From contig CAZHYQ010000001.1 in the NCBI GenBank assembly GCA_964536805.1, positions 248,001 through 312,000 of the forward strand: a stretch of DNA of 64,000 bases. Direction: 5' to 3'. The notes beneath the pieces were generated by a model. It made no database searches. It had not been told where the DNA came from and saw only the letters and a list, made by a program, of their open reading frames with translations. Shown here one piece after another: positions 42,298 through 51,818 of this stretch. The translations under genes and the position numbers were made by a program. The stretch is from Longilinea sp964536805 (lineage in GTDB: Bacteria; Chloroflexota; Anaerolineae; Anaerolineales; Anaerolineaceae). The first letter of the stretch is position 1, and each line of letters starts with the position of its first letter.

Positions 42298-44973
42298 ATG
42301 GACAAACCGAATACCATTAACGCGATCCCAGGCCCGATTAATCTACTGAAACATCAAAAACCGCTCACTCAAACGGCGGCTTTCGCAGGTGCGAAGCGCA
42401 AGCTGTTGTCCACGCCAGATTCGTTGGAACACACCTTGATGAGAGTAATTACCTTGAGGCTGTTTATTCCAGTCGTTATCCTGGTGGTTCTATTGATGGC
42501 TTTCAGCGGGTATTTGTACGCCCGAATGGTTGACCGGGAACAGGTTCAAATTGCACAATCCATCGCAACCCTTACGGATGAATATCTAGAACATGCCAGT
42601 CAGTCACTCAATACTGTGGCGTTAATTGCTGAAAATAATCAGCTATACGCAATTTCAAACTTCATCCAGGCGGAACAAAAAACCCACGCATATTTTGAAT
42701 TGATTTCATTATTTGATTCTGATGGTAATCTCCTCGCCGCCGCGCCGAATTCCGTTTCGCAAGCAGCGCTTATCCAAACCGGCCTGCAGTCATTTGACAA
42801 CTCCGCGAATATCGGCGACGTGCAGGTTTCCAATCCATTTGTATCCCCGACTACTGGCCTGTTAACCATCCTCCTCTCGCGAAGTGTGTCAGGCGGAGGC
42901 AGGGTGGTTGGAGAACTCAACTTTTCCAATCTGCAAAAAACAATCATCAATGCACAGCCAATTACCAGGCAAGGTCAACTCTATTTTCTCTCCGATGCCA
43001 ATGGGACGCTCATGGCAGATTCTATTTCTCAAATGAATTCACAACAGGCATCGCTTTCATTTTTTCGCCCCCGAAAGATGGTTTCCAGCAGTTCTCAATC
43101 CCGGCTCGTTTTCAATCAATCAGAGTTGGCTTTTGAAAGTGAAAAGCAGTTGAAAAACGCTAAATGGGTGGTTTCCACTGAGATACCGCTGCAAAAAGCC
43201 TTTACGCCTTACCTGTGGGCGGCCTGGATAACATTGACATTTTTCTTGCTGCTGTGGGCCGTACTCATCATTTCAATTAACCGCATGGGGATCAAACGAA
43301 TTCTTGCACCACTGGTTGAATTGAGTGAATTGGCCCGCGCCCTCTCGAACGGCAGTTCAGAGGAACACTTGGCCATTCCCTCGTCTGCCAGCTTCGTAGA
43401 AATTCGCAATCTTACAGAGAATTTTAACAACATGTATGCGGTGCTCCACCAGCGTCAGGCTGCTGCCCAGGAAAGCGAACAAAAATACCGAATGTTGATC
43501 GATCAATCCAATGATGCCATTTATGTAGAACACTGTGGCAATCTGATTATTACCAACCAGAAATTTAACGAGCTGTTTGGCATTGGCAGAGACGATCCAA
43601 AAGTCAGTTCAAAAGGACTGCTTCAATTTGTCCTGCCGGCTTCCCGGCCGTTGGTAAAGGATTTGCAGCGCCAGATAATGACGGGGCAAGTCTCCAACTT
43701 GCGGTACGAATTCTCGGCGAAAGGTGCGGATGGCCGTTCGCTCGAATTGGAGGCGTCCTCCTCGGCCTTACCTTACCTGGATGGCATTGCCATTCAATCC
43801 ATCCTGCGCGATATTACAGATCGCAAACGAACCGAACAGGGTGAACGTGAGCAGCGGATTCTGGCTGAGGCATTGCGCGATTCAGCTTCTGCCTTAAATA
43901 ACACACTTGAAACGGATGAAGTTATTGAACGAATATTCAGCAATGTCGCCAGGGTGGTACCGTTTCAGGCAGCCTCCATCATGTTATTGGAAATGAAACC
44001 CAGGCCGCAAGCGCGCGTGGTAGCCTGCTCCGGCTACCAGCTCCATGGCGGTCAGGACTGGCTAAAAAAGCAACTATTCACCCTTGAGAATTCCCCCAAT
44101 CTCAGGTGCATGTACGATACTGGCAAACCCATCGTCATTCCCGATACTGCAAAATCGCGTTTGTGGGCAACCGCTACCGAGAGCCGCTGGGTGCGCAGCT
44201 ACACCGGTGCGCCGATCCGTGTTCAGGGCGAAATTATCGGTTTCTTGAACCTCGAGGCTGACATCCCCGATTATTTCAACCAGACACACTCTGAACGCTT
44301 GCAAGCCTTTGCCGATCAAGCTGGTGTTGCCATTCACAATTCCAACCTTTTGACCGATTTGCGAAAATCACGCGATGAATTGTATATCGCTTATGAAACC
44401 ACCCTGGAAGGGTGGTCAAAAGCCCTGGAATTGCGCGATTATGAAACCGAAGGCCACACCCAACGCGTCATGGATATGACCATGAAACTGGCTGAAAGTT
44501 ACGGCATCACCGGCGCCGAACTGGTAAAAATCCGCTACGGCACATTGCTGCACGATATCGGCAAAATCGGCATCCCCGATTCCATCCTGTTCAAACCTGG
44601 ACCGCTAAACGAAGAAGAATGGGAAGTCATGCGCCGGCACCCGATGTATGCGCAGCGAATCCTGGCACATATACCCTATTTACAAGACTCTCTGGACATT
44701 CCGTTCAGCCACCATGAAAAATGGGATGGCAGCGGCTATCCCCGCGGCCTGAAGGGTAAGAATATTCCACTTTCAGCCCGGTTATTCGCCGTTGTGGATG
44801 TATGGGATGGACTACGGTCAAACCGCCATTATCGCAGCGGCTGGCCTGATGAAGATGTCATCCGCTACATTCAGGACCAATCCGGCAAGCATTTCGACCC
44901 CCAGGTCGTGGAAGTCTTCTTGTGCCTGTTGGGGCAACAAAACATTACAGCCAGCCCTCAAATAATGACTTAG
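42298..44973 (+). CDS. Membrane sensor with HAMP, PAS, GAF and HD-GYP domains
   Basis: About 891 residues. Two membrane helices (about 52-74 and 303-326) enclose an external sensor region. HAMP, PAS (about 392-515), GAF (about 535-695) and an HD-GYP domain (about 715-885) follow inside. The HD-GYP site is intact: GHTQRV, LLHDIGKIG, HHEKWDGSGYPRGLKG and DVWDGL. HD-GYP proteins hydrolyse cyclic di-GMP or related dinucleotides. ATG at 42298 is preferred; a GTG lies two codons before. It is flanked by terminators, so it is monocistronic. Confidence 0.93.
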   Translation: MDKPNTINAIPGPINLLKHQKPLTQTAAFAGAKRKLLSTPDSLEHTLMRVITLRLFIPVVILVVLLMAFSGYLYARMVDREQVQIAQSIATLTDEYLEHASQSLNTVALIAENNQLYAISNFIQAEQKTHAYFELISLFDSDGNLLAAAPNSVSQAALIQTGLQSFDNSANIGDVQVSNPFVSPTTGLLTILLSRSVSGGGRVVGELNFSNLQKTIINAQPITRQGQLYFLSDANGTLMADSISQMNSQQASLSFFRPRKMVSSSSQSRLVFNQSELAFESEKQLKNAKWVVSTEIPLQKAFTPYLWAAWITLTFFLLLWAVLIISINRMGIKRILAPLVELSELARALSNGSSEEHLAIPSSASFVEIRNLTENFNNMYAVLHQRQAAAQESEQKYRMLIDQSNDAIYVEHCGNLIITNQKFNELFGIGRDDPKVSSKGLLQFVLPASRPLVKDLQRQIMTGQVSNLRYEFSAKGADGRSLELEASSSALPYLDGIAIQSILRDITDRKRTEQGEREQRILAEALRDSASALNNTLETDEVIERIFSNVARVVPFQAASIMLLEMKPRPQARVVACSGYQLHGGQDWLKKQLFTLENSPNLRCMYDTGKPIVIPDTAKSRLWATATESRWVRSYTGAPIRVQGEIIGFLNLEADIPDYFNQTHSERLQAFADQAGVAIHNSNLLTDLRKSRDELYIAYETTLEGWSKALELRDYETEGHTQRVMDMTMKLAESYGITGAELVKIRYGTLLHDIGKIGIPDSILFKPGPLNEEEWEVMRRHPMYAQRILAHIPYLQDSLDIPFSHHEKWDGSGYPRGLKGKNIPLSARLFAVVDVWDGLRSNRHYRSGWPDEDVIRYIQDQSGKHFDPQVVEVFLCLLGQQNITASPQIMT

Positions 44974-45008
44974 CGCGAATAGGGCGGCTAATAAATTCAG
45001 GCTATAAT

Positions 45009-45046
45009 AAAGATCGGTTATGAAATTATTTCTGACCGATCTTTTT
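45009..45046 (+). terminator. Terminator after the HD-GYP gene
   Basis: A 10-bp stem (45009-45018 with 45035-45044), extended by a G-T and an A-T pair, is followed by TTTTT. Confidence 0.8.
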
Positions 45047-45087
45047 AAACACTCACCTTCGCACAGGAAGGACCGAAAAAACCAGAC

Positions 45088-46209
45088 ATGATCATCCGCC
45101 CAATCGATACGGATATCTGCCGTGATCGCCGCCGTTTTGCGCTATTCCCGTTTTCGTTATACTACCAGAACCCGCAATGGGTACCGCCTTTTGTCTCAGA
45201 CATGGCGCTGCTTTTCGACCGGACCAAACACCCTTTTTACCAACATTCGGATGCACAATTCTTAATCGCGGAAAGCGACGGCCAGGTGGTCGGCCGCCTG
45301 GCCGTGTTGCATCACCGGCCTTATTGCGCTTATCACCAAGAAAATATCGCCTTCTTTTATTATTTTGAATGCATCGACGATCAGGAGGTTGCCAACGGGT
45401 TATTCAAGGCAGCTGAGGATTGGGCACGCCGCCAGGGTTGCGATGTCATTTACGGCCCGCGCGGTTTTCAGCGTTCTGATTGTATTGGTTTACTGGTTGA
45501 TGGCTACAAACTCATTCCTGCCATGGGAATGATCTATAACCTGCCGTACTACGAGCGCTTGGTCAAAGCGGCTGGCTTTCATAAATACACAGACCATTTC
45601 TCGGGCGAATTTGTAAAAGACTATCATTTGCCTGAACGGGTTTATGAAATTGCCGAACGGGTGAAACAGCGCGGCAACTTCTGGGTAAAAACCTTTGACA
45701 CGATACAGGAAATGGAACGCATGATTCCAATGGTGGATACAGTCCATCATGAGGCTTTTAAAGATAACGCTGGCTATTATCCCTCCACAAAAGCCGAATT
45801 TGAAATGCTAGCCAGGAACATCATTGCGATCGCTGATCCGAAATTGATCAAAGCTGTGATGAAAGGCGACGAAATCGCGGGTTTTGTCATTGCCACCCCC
45901 AATATCGCCAAAGCCGTCCAACGGACGCAAGGTAAGGTATTTCCACTGGGTTGGATTGATCTGCTCCGTGAGAAGAAACGCACCAAGGTTATTGACGTCG
46001 ACGTTGTCGGCTTACTACCGAAATATCAAGGCTTGGGCAATAATGCCCTGCTCTATGTTGAATTGGAAAAAACGCTCCGCGAGCGCGGCGCGGAGAAAGC
46101 GGAAATCATTCAGGTGGACGAGCGCAATTTCCGCAGCAAATCGGACATGGAAACCATGGGTGTTGTCTGGAATAAGACTCATCGAACTTTCAAAAAAAAC
46201 ATCAATTGA
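45088..46209 (+). CDS. GNAT-like acetyltransferase family protein
   Basis: 373 residues with two acyltransferase-like halves. The N-terminal half has IAESDGQVVGRLAVL and YFECIDD. The C-terminal half has the acetyl-CoA-type motif VDVVGLLPKYQGLGNNALLY and ends with NFRSKSDMETMG. The QGLGNN segment fits the Q/RxxGxG/A pantetheine loop. Substrate unknown. The AGGAAGG ribosome binding site is unusually far (17 nt) from the ATG and no closer alternative start exists. Confidence 0.82.
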   Translation: MIIRPIDTDICRDRRRFALFPFSLYYQNPQWVPPFVSDMALLFDRTKHPFYQHSDAQFLIAESDGQVVGRLAVLHHRPYCAYHQENIAFFYYFECIDDQEVANGLFKAAEDWARRQGCDVIYGPRGFQRSDCIGLLVDGYKLIPAMGMIYNLPYYERLVKAAGFHKYTDHFSGEFVKDYHLPERVYEIAERVKQRGNFWVKTFDTIQEMERMIPMVDTVHHEAFKDNAGYYPSTKAEFEMLARNIIAIADPKLIKAVMKGDEIAGFVIATPNIAKAVQRTQGKVFPLGWIDLLREKKRTKVIDVDVVGLLPKYQGLGNNALLYVELEKTLRERGAEKAEIIQVDERNFRSKSDMETMGVVWNKTHRTFKKNIN

Positions 46210-46279
46210 AAAGACACCATCAAGGCCATTTTTTTGATTGACCTCCGCCCGGTAAAAACAGACATAAAAAGGAAACTCT

Positions 46280-47134
46280 ATGAAGTACAAAACTATAATA
46301 AGCACGGCGATCCTTGAACAACATTTGGATAATGTGAATTGGTTGATCCTGGATTGCCGTTTTGATTTAGCTAATCCTCGTTGGGGATTCGAAGAATACA
46401 GTAAAGTGCATATTCCAGGTGCGTTCTTTGCCGATTTGGATAAAGATTTAGCCGGGCCGATAACCCCCTCTAGCGGCCGGCACCCTCTGCCTGACCCCGA
46501 TGCATGGCGGAAAACTGTCTCAAATTGGGGTGTCGATCCCGAAACGCAAGTGGTTGCTTACGATACAACAGGCGGCAGCCTGGCAGCTGTGAGAGTCTGG
46601 TGGCTTTTACGAGCCTACGGCCATGAGCAGGTTGCTATTCTGGATGGAGGCTTGCCAAAATGGTTCTCTGAAAACCGTCCAGTTACCGCGGCGGTTTCAG
46701 CCCCCCGCAAACCGATCATTTTCAAAGGCAGCTTGAACCCTCAATTGATGGTCTCTACCGATGAACTTGTCCGCCTCCATCATAATCCGAACTACCGTCT
46801 GGTGGATGCCCGCGCAGCTGAACGGTTTCGGGGTGAAATCGAGCCTATTGACCCGGTGGCAGGTCATATTCCGGGTGCAAAGAACCGCCCGGTGGCACAG
46901 AATTTAAACGCCGATCAAACCTTTAAATCTTCCGAACAACTCCGGAAAGAATTCACAGGTCTTCTCGGAAACATCCAACCGGAACAGGTAATCGCCTATT
47001 GCGGGTCGGGCGTAACCAGCGTACATAATCTACTGGCAATGGAAATTGCTGGATTGTCCGGGGGAAAACTCTATCCCGGATCGTGGAGCGAGTGGATACG
47101 CGATCCAAACCGTCCCATTGAAAAAGGTGGGTAA
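46280..47134 (+). CDS. Two-domain sulfurtransferase (rhodanese family)
   Basis: 284 residues with two rhodanese domains. The C-terminal domain has the active Cys241 in YCGSGVTS, whose loop fits 3-mercaptopyruvate or thiosulfate sulfurtransferases; the N-terminal domain lacks a catalytic Cys, as usual. CRF-DLANPRWGFEEY and HIPGA motifs are typical. It moves sulfane sulfur to thiophilic acceptors. AAAAGGAAA precedes the ATG. A terminator follows. Confidence 0.93.
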   Translation: MKYKTIISTAILEQHLDNVNWLILDCRFDLANPRWGFEEYSKVHIPGAFFADLDKDLAGPITPSSGRHPLPDPDAWRKTVSNWGVDPETQVVAYDTTGGSLAAVRVWWLLRAYGHEQVAILDGGLPKWFSENRPVTAAVSAPRKPIIFKGSLNPQLMVSTDELVRLHHNPNYRLVDARAAERFRGEIEPIDPVAGHIPGAKNRPVAQNLNADQTFKSSEQLRKEFTGLLGNIQPEQVIAYCGSGVTSVHNLLAMEIAGLSGGKLYPGSWSEWIRDPNRPIEKGG

Positions 47135-47137
47135 AAA

Positions 47138-47166
47138 AAACCGGACTGATTACTCAGTCCGGTTTG
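47138..47166. terminator. Bidirectional terminator, sulfurtransferase/korB
   Basis: A perfect 12-bp stem (47138-47149 with 47154-47165) with a TTAC loop. Eight T residues follow on the minus strand, making it the strong terminator of the korAB operon. Confidence 0.92.
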
Positions 47167-47168
47167 CT

Positions 47169-48218
47169 TTACATAAACATTGCGTTCAATTCGTCGAGCG
47201 CCTGTTTGCTTGGGCGTAACCGGCTGGCAGGCAGGCGGTTGAGCGGTTCATTCACCAGGTCGAAGCTATCGAAGAAATTGGGTACCCCGGGATTGATGTA
47301 AATCAAACCCGTGATTAACTCATTCTTACTCCGGGCTTCTTCCAGAACAATCGAAGCTTGCATCCGGTTGGTAGGGTCATGGTCTTTTTCCAACTTCTTT
47401 AACACGATGGTTGATCCGTCATGCAAGGAAACCTCGCGGGTCGTGCCTTCCTCATAATCCTCAACGGTGATTTCTTCCCGCGCTGGAACATAGGAAAGCT
47501 CATGCAAAGGCATTTCATGGTCTTTGCCAAAAGCATAGGAATGGATGGAAGTCTCCTGGTTGTGAAAGGTCACACACGGGCTGATCACATCCAAAACGGC
47601 GATGCCATTGTGGCTGATGGCCGCCTTGAGTAATTCCTTTAACTGGCGCGGATCGCCGGCAAAGGACCGGGCGACAAAAGTGGCATTTGCCACCAGCGCT
47701 TCTGCGCAGATATCCACCGGAAGAAACTGGTTGACGCCCTGCTTCTTGAGTTCCAGTCCTTTTTCTGCCGTGGCAGAGAACTGTCCTTTAGTCAGGCCGT
47801 ACACGCCGTTGTTTTCAACGATATAGACCATGGGAACATTGCGGCGAATGATGTGCTTGAATTGACCCATGCCGATGCTGGCGCTGTCGCCGTCACCGCT
47901 TACGCCAATGCCTTTTAGGGTCACATCACCAGACATGGCGCCCAATGCCAGTGACGGCATACGGCCGTGCAGACCATTAAACCCAAAGGAGCGATTGAGA
48001 AAATAGGTGGGACTTTTACTCGAACAACCAATTCCGCTAAACTTGACAACATTCTCGGGAACCAGGTTCATCTCATATAGGGCAGCCACAATTTGACTGG
48101 CAATGCCGTTATGGCCGCAGCCCTGGCAAAGGGTGGATGGAGCGCCGCGGTAATCAGTCCGGGATAAACCCACCAGATTTAAATTGACTTGCGGGCGAGC
48201 AGCAGCTGAGTCGGTCAT
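47169..48218 (-). CDS. korB: 2-oxoacid:ferredoxin oxidoreductase, beta subunit
   Basis: 349 residues binding thiamine diphosphate: LCQGCGHNG, KFSGIGCSS, the TPP motif GDGDSASIGMGQ and NNGVYGLTKGQ. With KorA it oxidatively decarboxylates a 2-oxoacid (most likely 2-oxoglutarate) to an acyl-CoA and reduces ferredoxin. Its start overlaps the korA stop (ATGA). No separate ferredoxin-like delta subunit is present, as in the two-subunit, oxygen-tolerant type. Confidence 0.95.
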   Translation of the reverse strand: MTDSAAARPQVNLNLVGLSRTDYRGAPSTLCQGCGHNGIASQIVAALYEMNLVPENVVKFSGIGCSSKSPTYFLNRSFGFNGLHGRMPSLALGAMSGDVTLKGIGVSGDGDSASIGMGQFKHIIRRNVPMVYIVENNGVYGLTKGQFSATAEKGLELKKQGVNQFLPVDICAEALVANATFVARSFAGDPRQLKELLKAAISHNGIAVLDVISPCVTFHNQETSIHSYAFGKDHEMPLHELSYVPAREEITVEDYEEGTTREVSLHDGSTIVLKKLEKDHDPTNRMQASIVLEEARSKNELITGLIYINPGVPNFFDSFDLVNEPLNRLPASRLRPSKQALDELNAMFM

Positions 48219-50068
48219 GCTAACTTCTCCTCGTGCGCTTCAATCGTTTCGCGCACCCATTTAGCCGTTAAGGGTAAACCATCGGTGTGGGCCACTTTGA
48301 CCAGCTTGGCGGCATATTGCGGGAAATTTACCATCAACAACTGGCGGGTCTGTCCGTCACGATTGAGTTCAACCACATAAACACGGTCATGGTCTTTTAG
48401 GAATTTTTCCACATCCTCATTGAAAGGGATGCTCCGGATCCGCAAACAATCCGTGGCCATGCCCTTCGCCAGCATCTGATCGCGCGCTTCAATGACGGCT
48501 GGTTCAGCCGATCCGCTCATGATGATGCCGATATCGGATTTGCCATTGCTTGAAATGACTGGCGCAGGCAAAAACTTGGTTGAATGGTTGATCTTATAAG
48601 CAATCCGGTCGAGCACCCGCTCCCAGACGTCCGGTTCTTCGCTGTATTTCCCATACTCGTCATGGCCAGTGCCGCGGGTGAAATAAGAACTGCGCGGGTG
48701 TTTGTTGCCGGCCACGGTCCGGTAAGGAATTCCATCGCCGTCGACATCCAAATACCGTCCCCAGTCCTTGTTTTCCTTGACCAACGCTTCAATATCTTCT
48801 TCCCAAAGAATTTTGCCGCGGTCCATGGGTTGGTCGGGATATTCGAATTTCTTCGTCATCCACTGGTTCATTCCCAGGTCAAGATCGCTCATCACGACCA
48901 CCGGGGTCTGCAGGCGCTCAGCAATGTCGAGCGCTCGCCAGCCAAACTCGAAGCACTCATTCACCGTGGAGGGTATCAACATGACAAATTGCGTGTCGCC
49001 GTGGCCGTCGAAATAAACCTGCGTCAAATCACCCTGTTGCGTGCGGGTGGGCAAGCCGGTACTTGGGCCAACCCGTTGTACGTCCCAAACGACGCAGGGC
49101 ACTTCTGCATAATATGCCAGACCCAGGTATTCAGACATCAAGCTGAGTCCCGGGCCAGAGGTCGATGTCATGGCCCGCAAGCCGGCCCAGCCGGCACCGA
49201 TGGTCATGCCGATCGCCGCCAGTTCGTCTTCGGCCTGTACAACCATGCAGGTATTTTTTCCAGTGACCGGATCCTTGCGCAGGCTTGGCAAATACTCATT
49301 GATCGATTCAGCTAGACTGGATGCCGGCGTGATAGGGTACCAACCCGAGAATTGAAGTCCGCCGAATAAGGCGCCCAGGGCTGCGGAGGTATTGCCGTCG
49401 GCCATAATGCAGCCGTCCGTTTTTCCGGTCATGCGCTCGACGCGATAACGGTCCTTCTTCTCCAGGTTTTCAGCTGCCCAATCAGCGGCCGCCTTGATTA
49501 CGACGAAATTGGAATCGATGGCTTTTTTCTTGCCCTTGAAATGGAAATCCAGCGCCGCGTACAATTCATCCAGGCTGATGCCAAGCATTTGCCCAACCAC
49601 GCCGACATAAACCATATTGGCAACATAATCGCGCAGGTTATGAGCCACATCGGCATCTTTCATTAGTTTCTTTACCGGCATCGGATAGGAAATGATATCC
49701 GTGCGGGAAATTTCCTGCTTGATGTCGTCGGCATAGAACAGGACGCCGCCTGGAACAAGATACTCCAATTCGCGGGAAAAGGACGCCGGGTTCATGGCAA
49801 CCACGATATCGTCTTTTTCAAGGCGCGCCAAGTAACCATCTTTGCTCAGGCGAATGGTATACCAGGTAGGCAATCCCTGAATGTTGGATGGAAAGATATT
49901 CTTGCCTGAAACAGGGATACCCATGCGGAATAAAGCGCGCAGCAGCAGGTTATTGGCCGTGGCGCTGCCGGACCCGTTGACCGTGCTGATGGTGAGGCAG
50001 AAATCGTTCACGATGGTTTGCTGCTCAGGTACAGACCTGATCCCCTTTAAGGGAGATTCATCTGACAT
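48215..50068 (-). CDS. korA: 2-oxoacid:ferredoxin oxidoreductase, fused gamma-alpha subunit
   Basis: 617 residues with a gamma domain at the N-terminus (about 25-205, SGSATANNLLLRAL) fused to the alpha domain (GGLQFSGWYPITPASSL, EDELAAIGMTIGAGWAG, TSTSGPGLSLMSE, PSTGLPTRTQQGD). This fusion is the 2-oxoglutarate oxidoreductase KorA type. It follows the GntR regulator gene by 39 bp in the same direction and is co-translated with korB. Confidence 0.95.
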   Translation of the reverse strand: MSDESPLKGIRSVPEQQTIVNDFCLTISTVNGSGSATANNLLLRALFRMGIPVSGKNIFPSNIQGLPTWYTIRLSKDGYLARLEKDDIVVAMNPASFSRELEYLVPGGVLFYADDIKQEISRTDIISYPMPVKKLMKDADVAHNLRDYVANMVYVGVVGQMLGISLDELYAALDFHFKGKKKAIDSNFVVIKAAADWAAENLEKKDRYRVERMTGKTDGCIMADGNTSAALGALFGGLQFSGWYPITPASSLAESINEYLPSLRKDPVTGKNTCMVVQAEDELAAIGMTIGAGWAGLRAMTSTSGPGLSLMSEYLGLAYYAEVPCVVWDVQRVGPSTGLPTRTQQGDLTQVYFDGHGDTQFVMLIPSTVNECFEFGWRALDIAERLQTPVVVMSDLDLGMNQWMTKKFEYPDQPMDRGKILWEEDIEALVKENKDWGRYLDVDGDGIPYRTVAGNKHPRSSYFTRGTGHDEYGKYSEEPDVWERVLDRIAYKINHSTKFLPAPVISSNGKSDIGIIMSGSAEPAVIEARDQMLAKGMATDCLRIRSIPFNEDVEKFLKDHDRVYVVELNRDGQTRQLLMVNFPQYAAKLVKVAHTDGLPLTAKWVRETIEAHEEKLA

Positions 50069-50107
50069 TTTGGCTCCTCAAGAGGTGATTTGTTGGAATA
50101 ACAAGGA

Positions 50108-50821
50108 TCACTCGAATTTTTGATTGGAGAGCGTCCGCGACCGTTGGAAAATCAGATCAGTGTGTTCAATCAATGCCTGATAACCGGCGGCATAATTTCC
50201 CGAACTGATCGATTCCACCATGCGCTGATGGTAAGCCCAGACACGTTCCAGGTAGTTGAGATCGGTGTAAACGTTTAACCCAACCGCTTCATAAATTTCC
50301 CAATAGGCTTCAAGAATGCCCATGACAAAAGGATTATTCAGACGGCGGTAAATCATCAGGTGCAATTCACGATGTTCTGCGTGTGGAATTTGCACGCGTG
50401 TGCCGTGCAATTTCTCAAGCGCACATCGGACAAGGTCGCGCAACCTATCGATGTCATCCGGAGTTAACAGCACAACCGCCTGGCTCCAATACACCATCTC
50501 AATATGGTTGCGTAAATCAGAAAATGAACGAAAAAGGTTCTGGTCGATTCGAACGCCATAAGCCAGGCTGTTTACCACCGCGGGAGCAAAAGTATACGGT
50601 AACCGCCTGATGCCGGTCTTCGGGCGAACTTCGACCAGACCAAATGTCCGGGCGACTTCCAATTGTTCCCGCAGACTCGCAACGCTAATTCCAAGTTCCT
50701 GACTCAACTCAGTCAACGGCGGAAGACGGTCGCTTTCCGAGTTCTCGGTCGACGCCAGATATTTCATGAATTCCGAAATTTGATCCAGGGATGCGCGTTC
50801 GCGCAGCATATTCACCAACAT
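50108..50821 (-). CDS. GntR-family (FCD-domain) transcriptional regulator
   Basis: 237 residues. The N-terminal winged helix includes LPPLTELSQELGISVASLREQL, and the C-terminal all-helical region fits an FCD-type ligand domain (residues about 85-230). It is the first gene of the korA-korB operon, so it probably controls that operon and itself. The ATG at 50821 has no ribosome binding site; instead two TTATTAAT repeats lie between promoter and start codon. Confidence 0.9.
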   Translation of the reverse strand: MLVNMLRERASLDQISEFMKYLASTENSESDRLPPLTELSQELGISVASLREQLEVARTFGLVEVRPKTGIRRLPYTFAPAVVNSLAYGVRIDQNLFRSFSDLRNHIEMVYWSQAVVLLTPDDIDRLRDLVRCALEKLHGTRVQIPHAEHRELHLMIYRRLNNPFVMGILEAYWEIYEAVGLNVYTDLNYLERVWAYHQRMVESISSGNYAAGYQALIEHTDLIFQRSRTLSNQKFE

Positions 50822-50840
50822 TATTAATCTGATTATTAAT
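50821..50840 (-). repeat. Paired TTATTAAT repeats at the GntR gene start
   Basis: Two identical 8-mers (50821-50828 and 50833-50840) are 4 bp apart, between the predicted transcription start and the start codon (the first base of the repeat is the A of the ATG). This is a position suited to an autoregulatory operator. Confidence 0.5.
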
Positions 50841-50848
50841 ACGATATC

Positions 50849-50877
50849 ATTCTATCAAATCTCAATATCAAAGTCAA
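50849..50877 (-). promoter_or_regulatory. Strong predicted promoter of GntR-korA-korB
   Basis: On the minus strand TTGACT (50872-50877), a 17-bp spacer and TAGAAT (50849-50854), with TGA directly before it as an extended -10, predict a start near 50842. Confidence 0.75.
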
Positions 50878-50931
50878 GCGCGGATCATCATCCCCAATCC
50901 GTGTATTATTTCACGCAATTCATCATATGAT

Positions 50932-51813
50932 TTATTGTTCTGTCGCGAAAACTTGAGGCAATTCCGCCAATGCTCTACCTAATCGAGTTCCGCACCAGGT
51001 GATCAGGCTGCCGTCCACATGGATAATCCGGCGGTTCTTAACCGCAGGGGTTGCCGAAAATAAGTTCATCCAAAATTCATCGGTTAGGCTATCAAAATCA
51101 AACGGCTCATTGGGCAATAAAATCATTTCTGGCATGGCAGCCAGCACATCCTTTGCGCAAACCACGGGATAGCGCACATCCCGATCAGCCGGATCCTCGC
51201 CAGCAGCCTCATTCCAGTTCGCCTCAATGGGATATAACCGCTTCCGCTGGGAAAACACGTTATCGCCGCCGCAGACCGCCAGCAAATCATTTGAATAGGT
51301 TTCCTGGTTGAAGGTCATCCACCACACTGTTCCATCGGATATGCTCTCTTGCCAAATTGGACAAAAGTACCTCAACCGCGGTCGGTCAACTAGCCCGAGT
51401 TCAGCCCAGCGGTAACTATCCTCAAGCAACCGCAGACGCAGTGCGGCATTATTTCCGGGCAGCACTCGGGTCAAATCCCACAGGTCATCCAAACTTTCAC
51501 GGACCGACTTCGGGAATGTCAGCCAGACGGGAATGCCCGCAGAAACCAATGCTTCCACCAATTCTTTCGAATTTTCCTCCTGGTTGGCCAGCACGAGGTC
51601 GGGGTTTAATGCCAAAATGTCATTCAACCTGGCATTCTTTGGACCACCAACCTTTGGCAGCCGGGCAATTTCCAGGGCAGGTGCAGAACAATAATCGGTG
51701 ACTCCGACCACACTCTTGCCGTACCCCAAATCAAACAGACTTTCGGTCATCGAAGGCACCAGGCTGATAACCCGCTGCGGTGGATGAACGAGGTCTGGTT
51801 TTGCCAAGAACAT
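50932..51813 (-). CDS. Orphan helical-backbone metal receptor-like protein (BtuF/FepB fold)
   Basis: 293 residues resembling the substrate-binding proteins of cobalamin/iron ABC importers: RVISLVPSMTESLFDLG, VVGVTDYC, KVGGPKNARLNDILALNPDLVLA. There is no signal peptide, lipobox or membrane segment, and no permease or ATPase gene nearby, so it appears to be cytoplasmic. Its ligand is unknown. It is the last gene of the nuoB-to-amidohydrolase run, 5 bp after the amidohydrolase. Confidence 0.88.
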   Translation of the reverse strand: MFLAKPDLVHPPQRVISLVPSMTESLFDLGYGKSVVGVTDYCSAPALEIARLPKVGGPKNARLNDILALNPDLVLANQEENSKELVEALVSAGIPVWLTFPKSVRESLDDLWDLTRVLPGNNAALRLRLLEDSYRWAELGLVDRPRLRYFCPIWQESISDGTVWWMTFNQETYSNDLLAVCGGDNVFSQRKRLYPIEANWNEAAGEDPADRDVRYPVVCAKDVLAAMPEMILLPNEPFDFDSLTDEFWMNLFSATPAVKNRRIIHVDGSLITWCGTRLGRALAELPQVFATEQ

Positions 51814-51818
51814 CGCGC

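Noticed and set aside
48584..49315. Plus-strand open frame of 243 codons inside korA
   Set aside because: Antisense to strongly conserved korA coding sequence; composition typical of a shadow frame.
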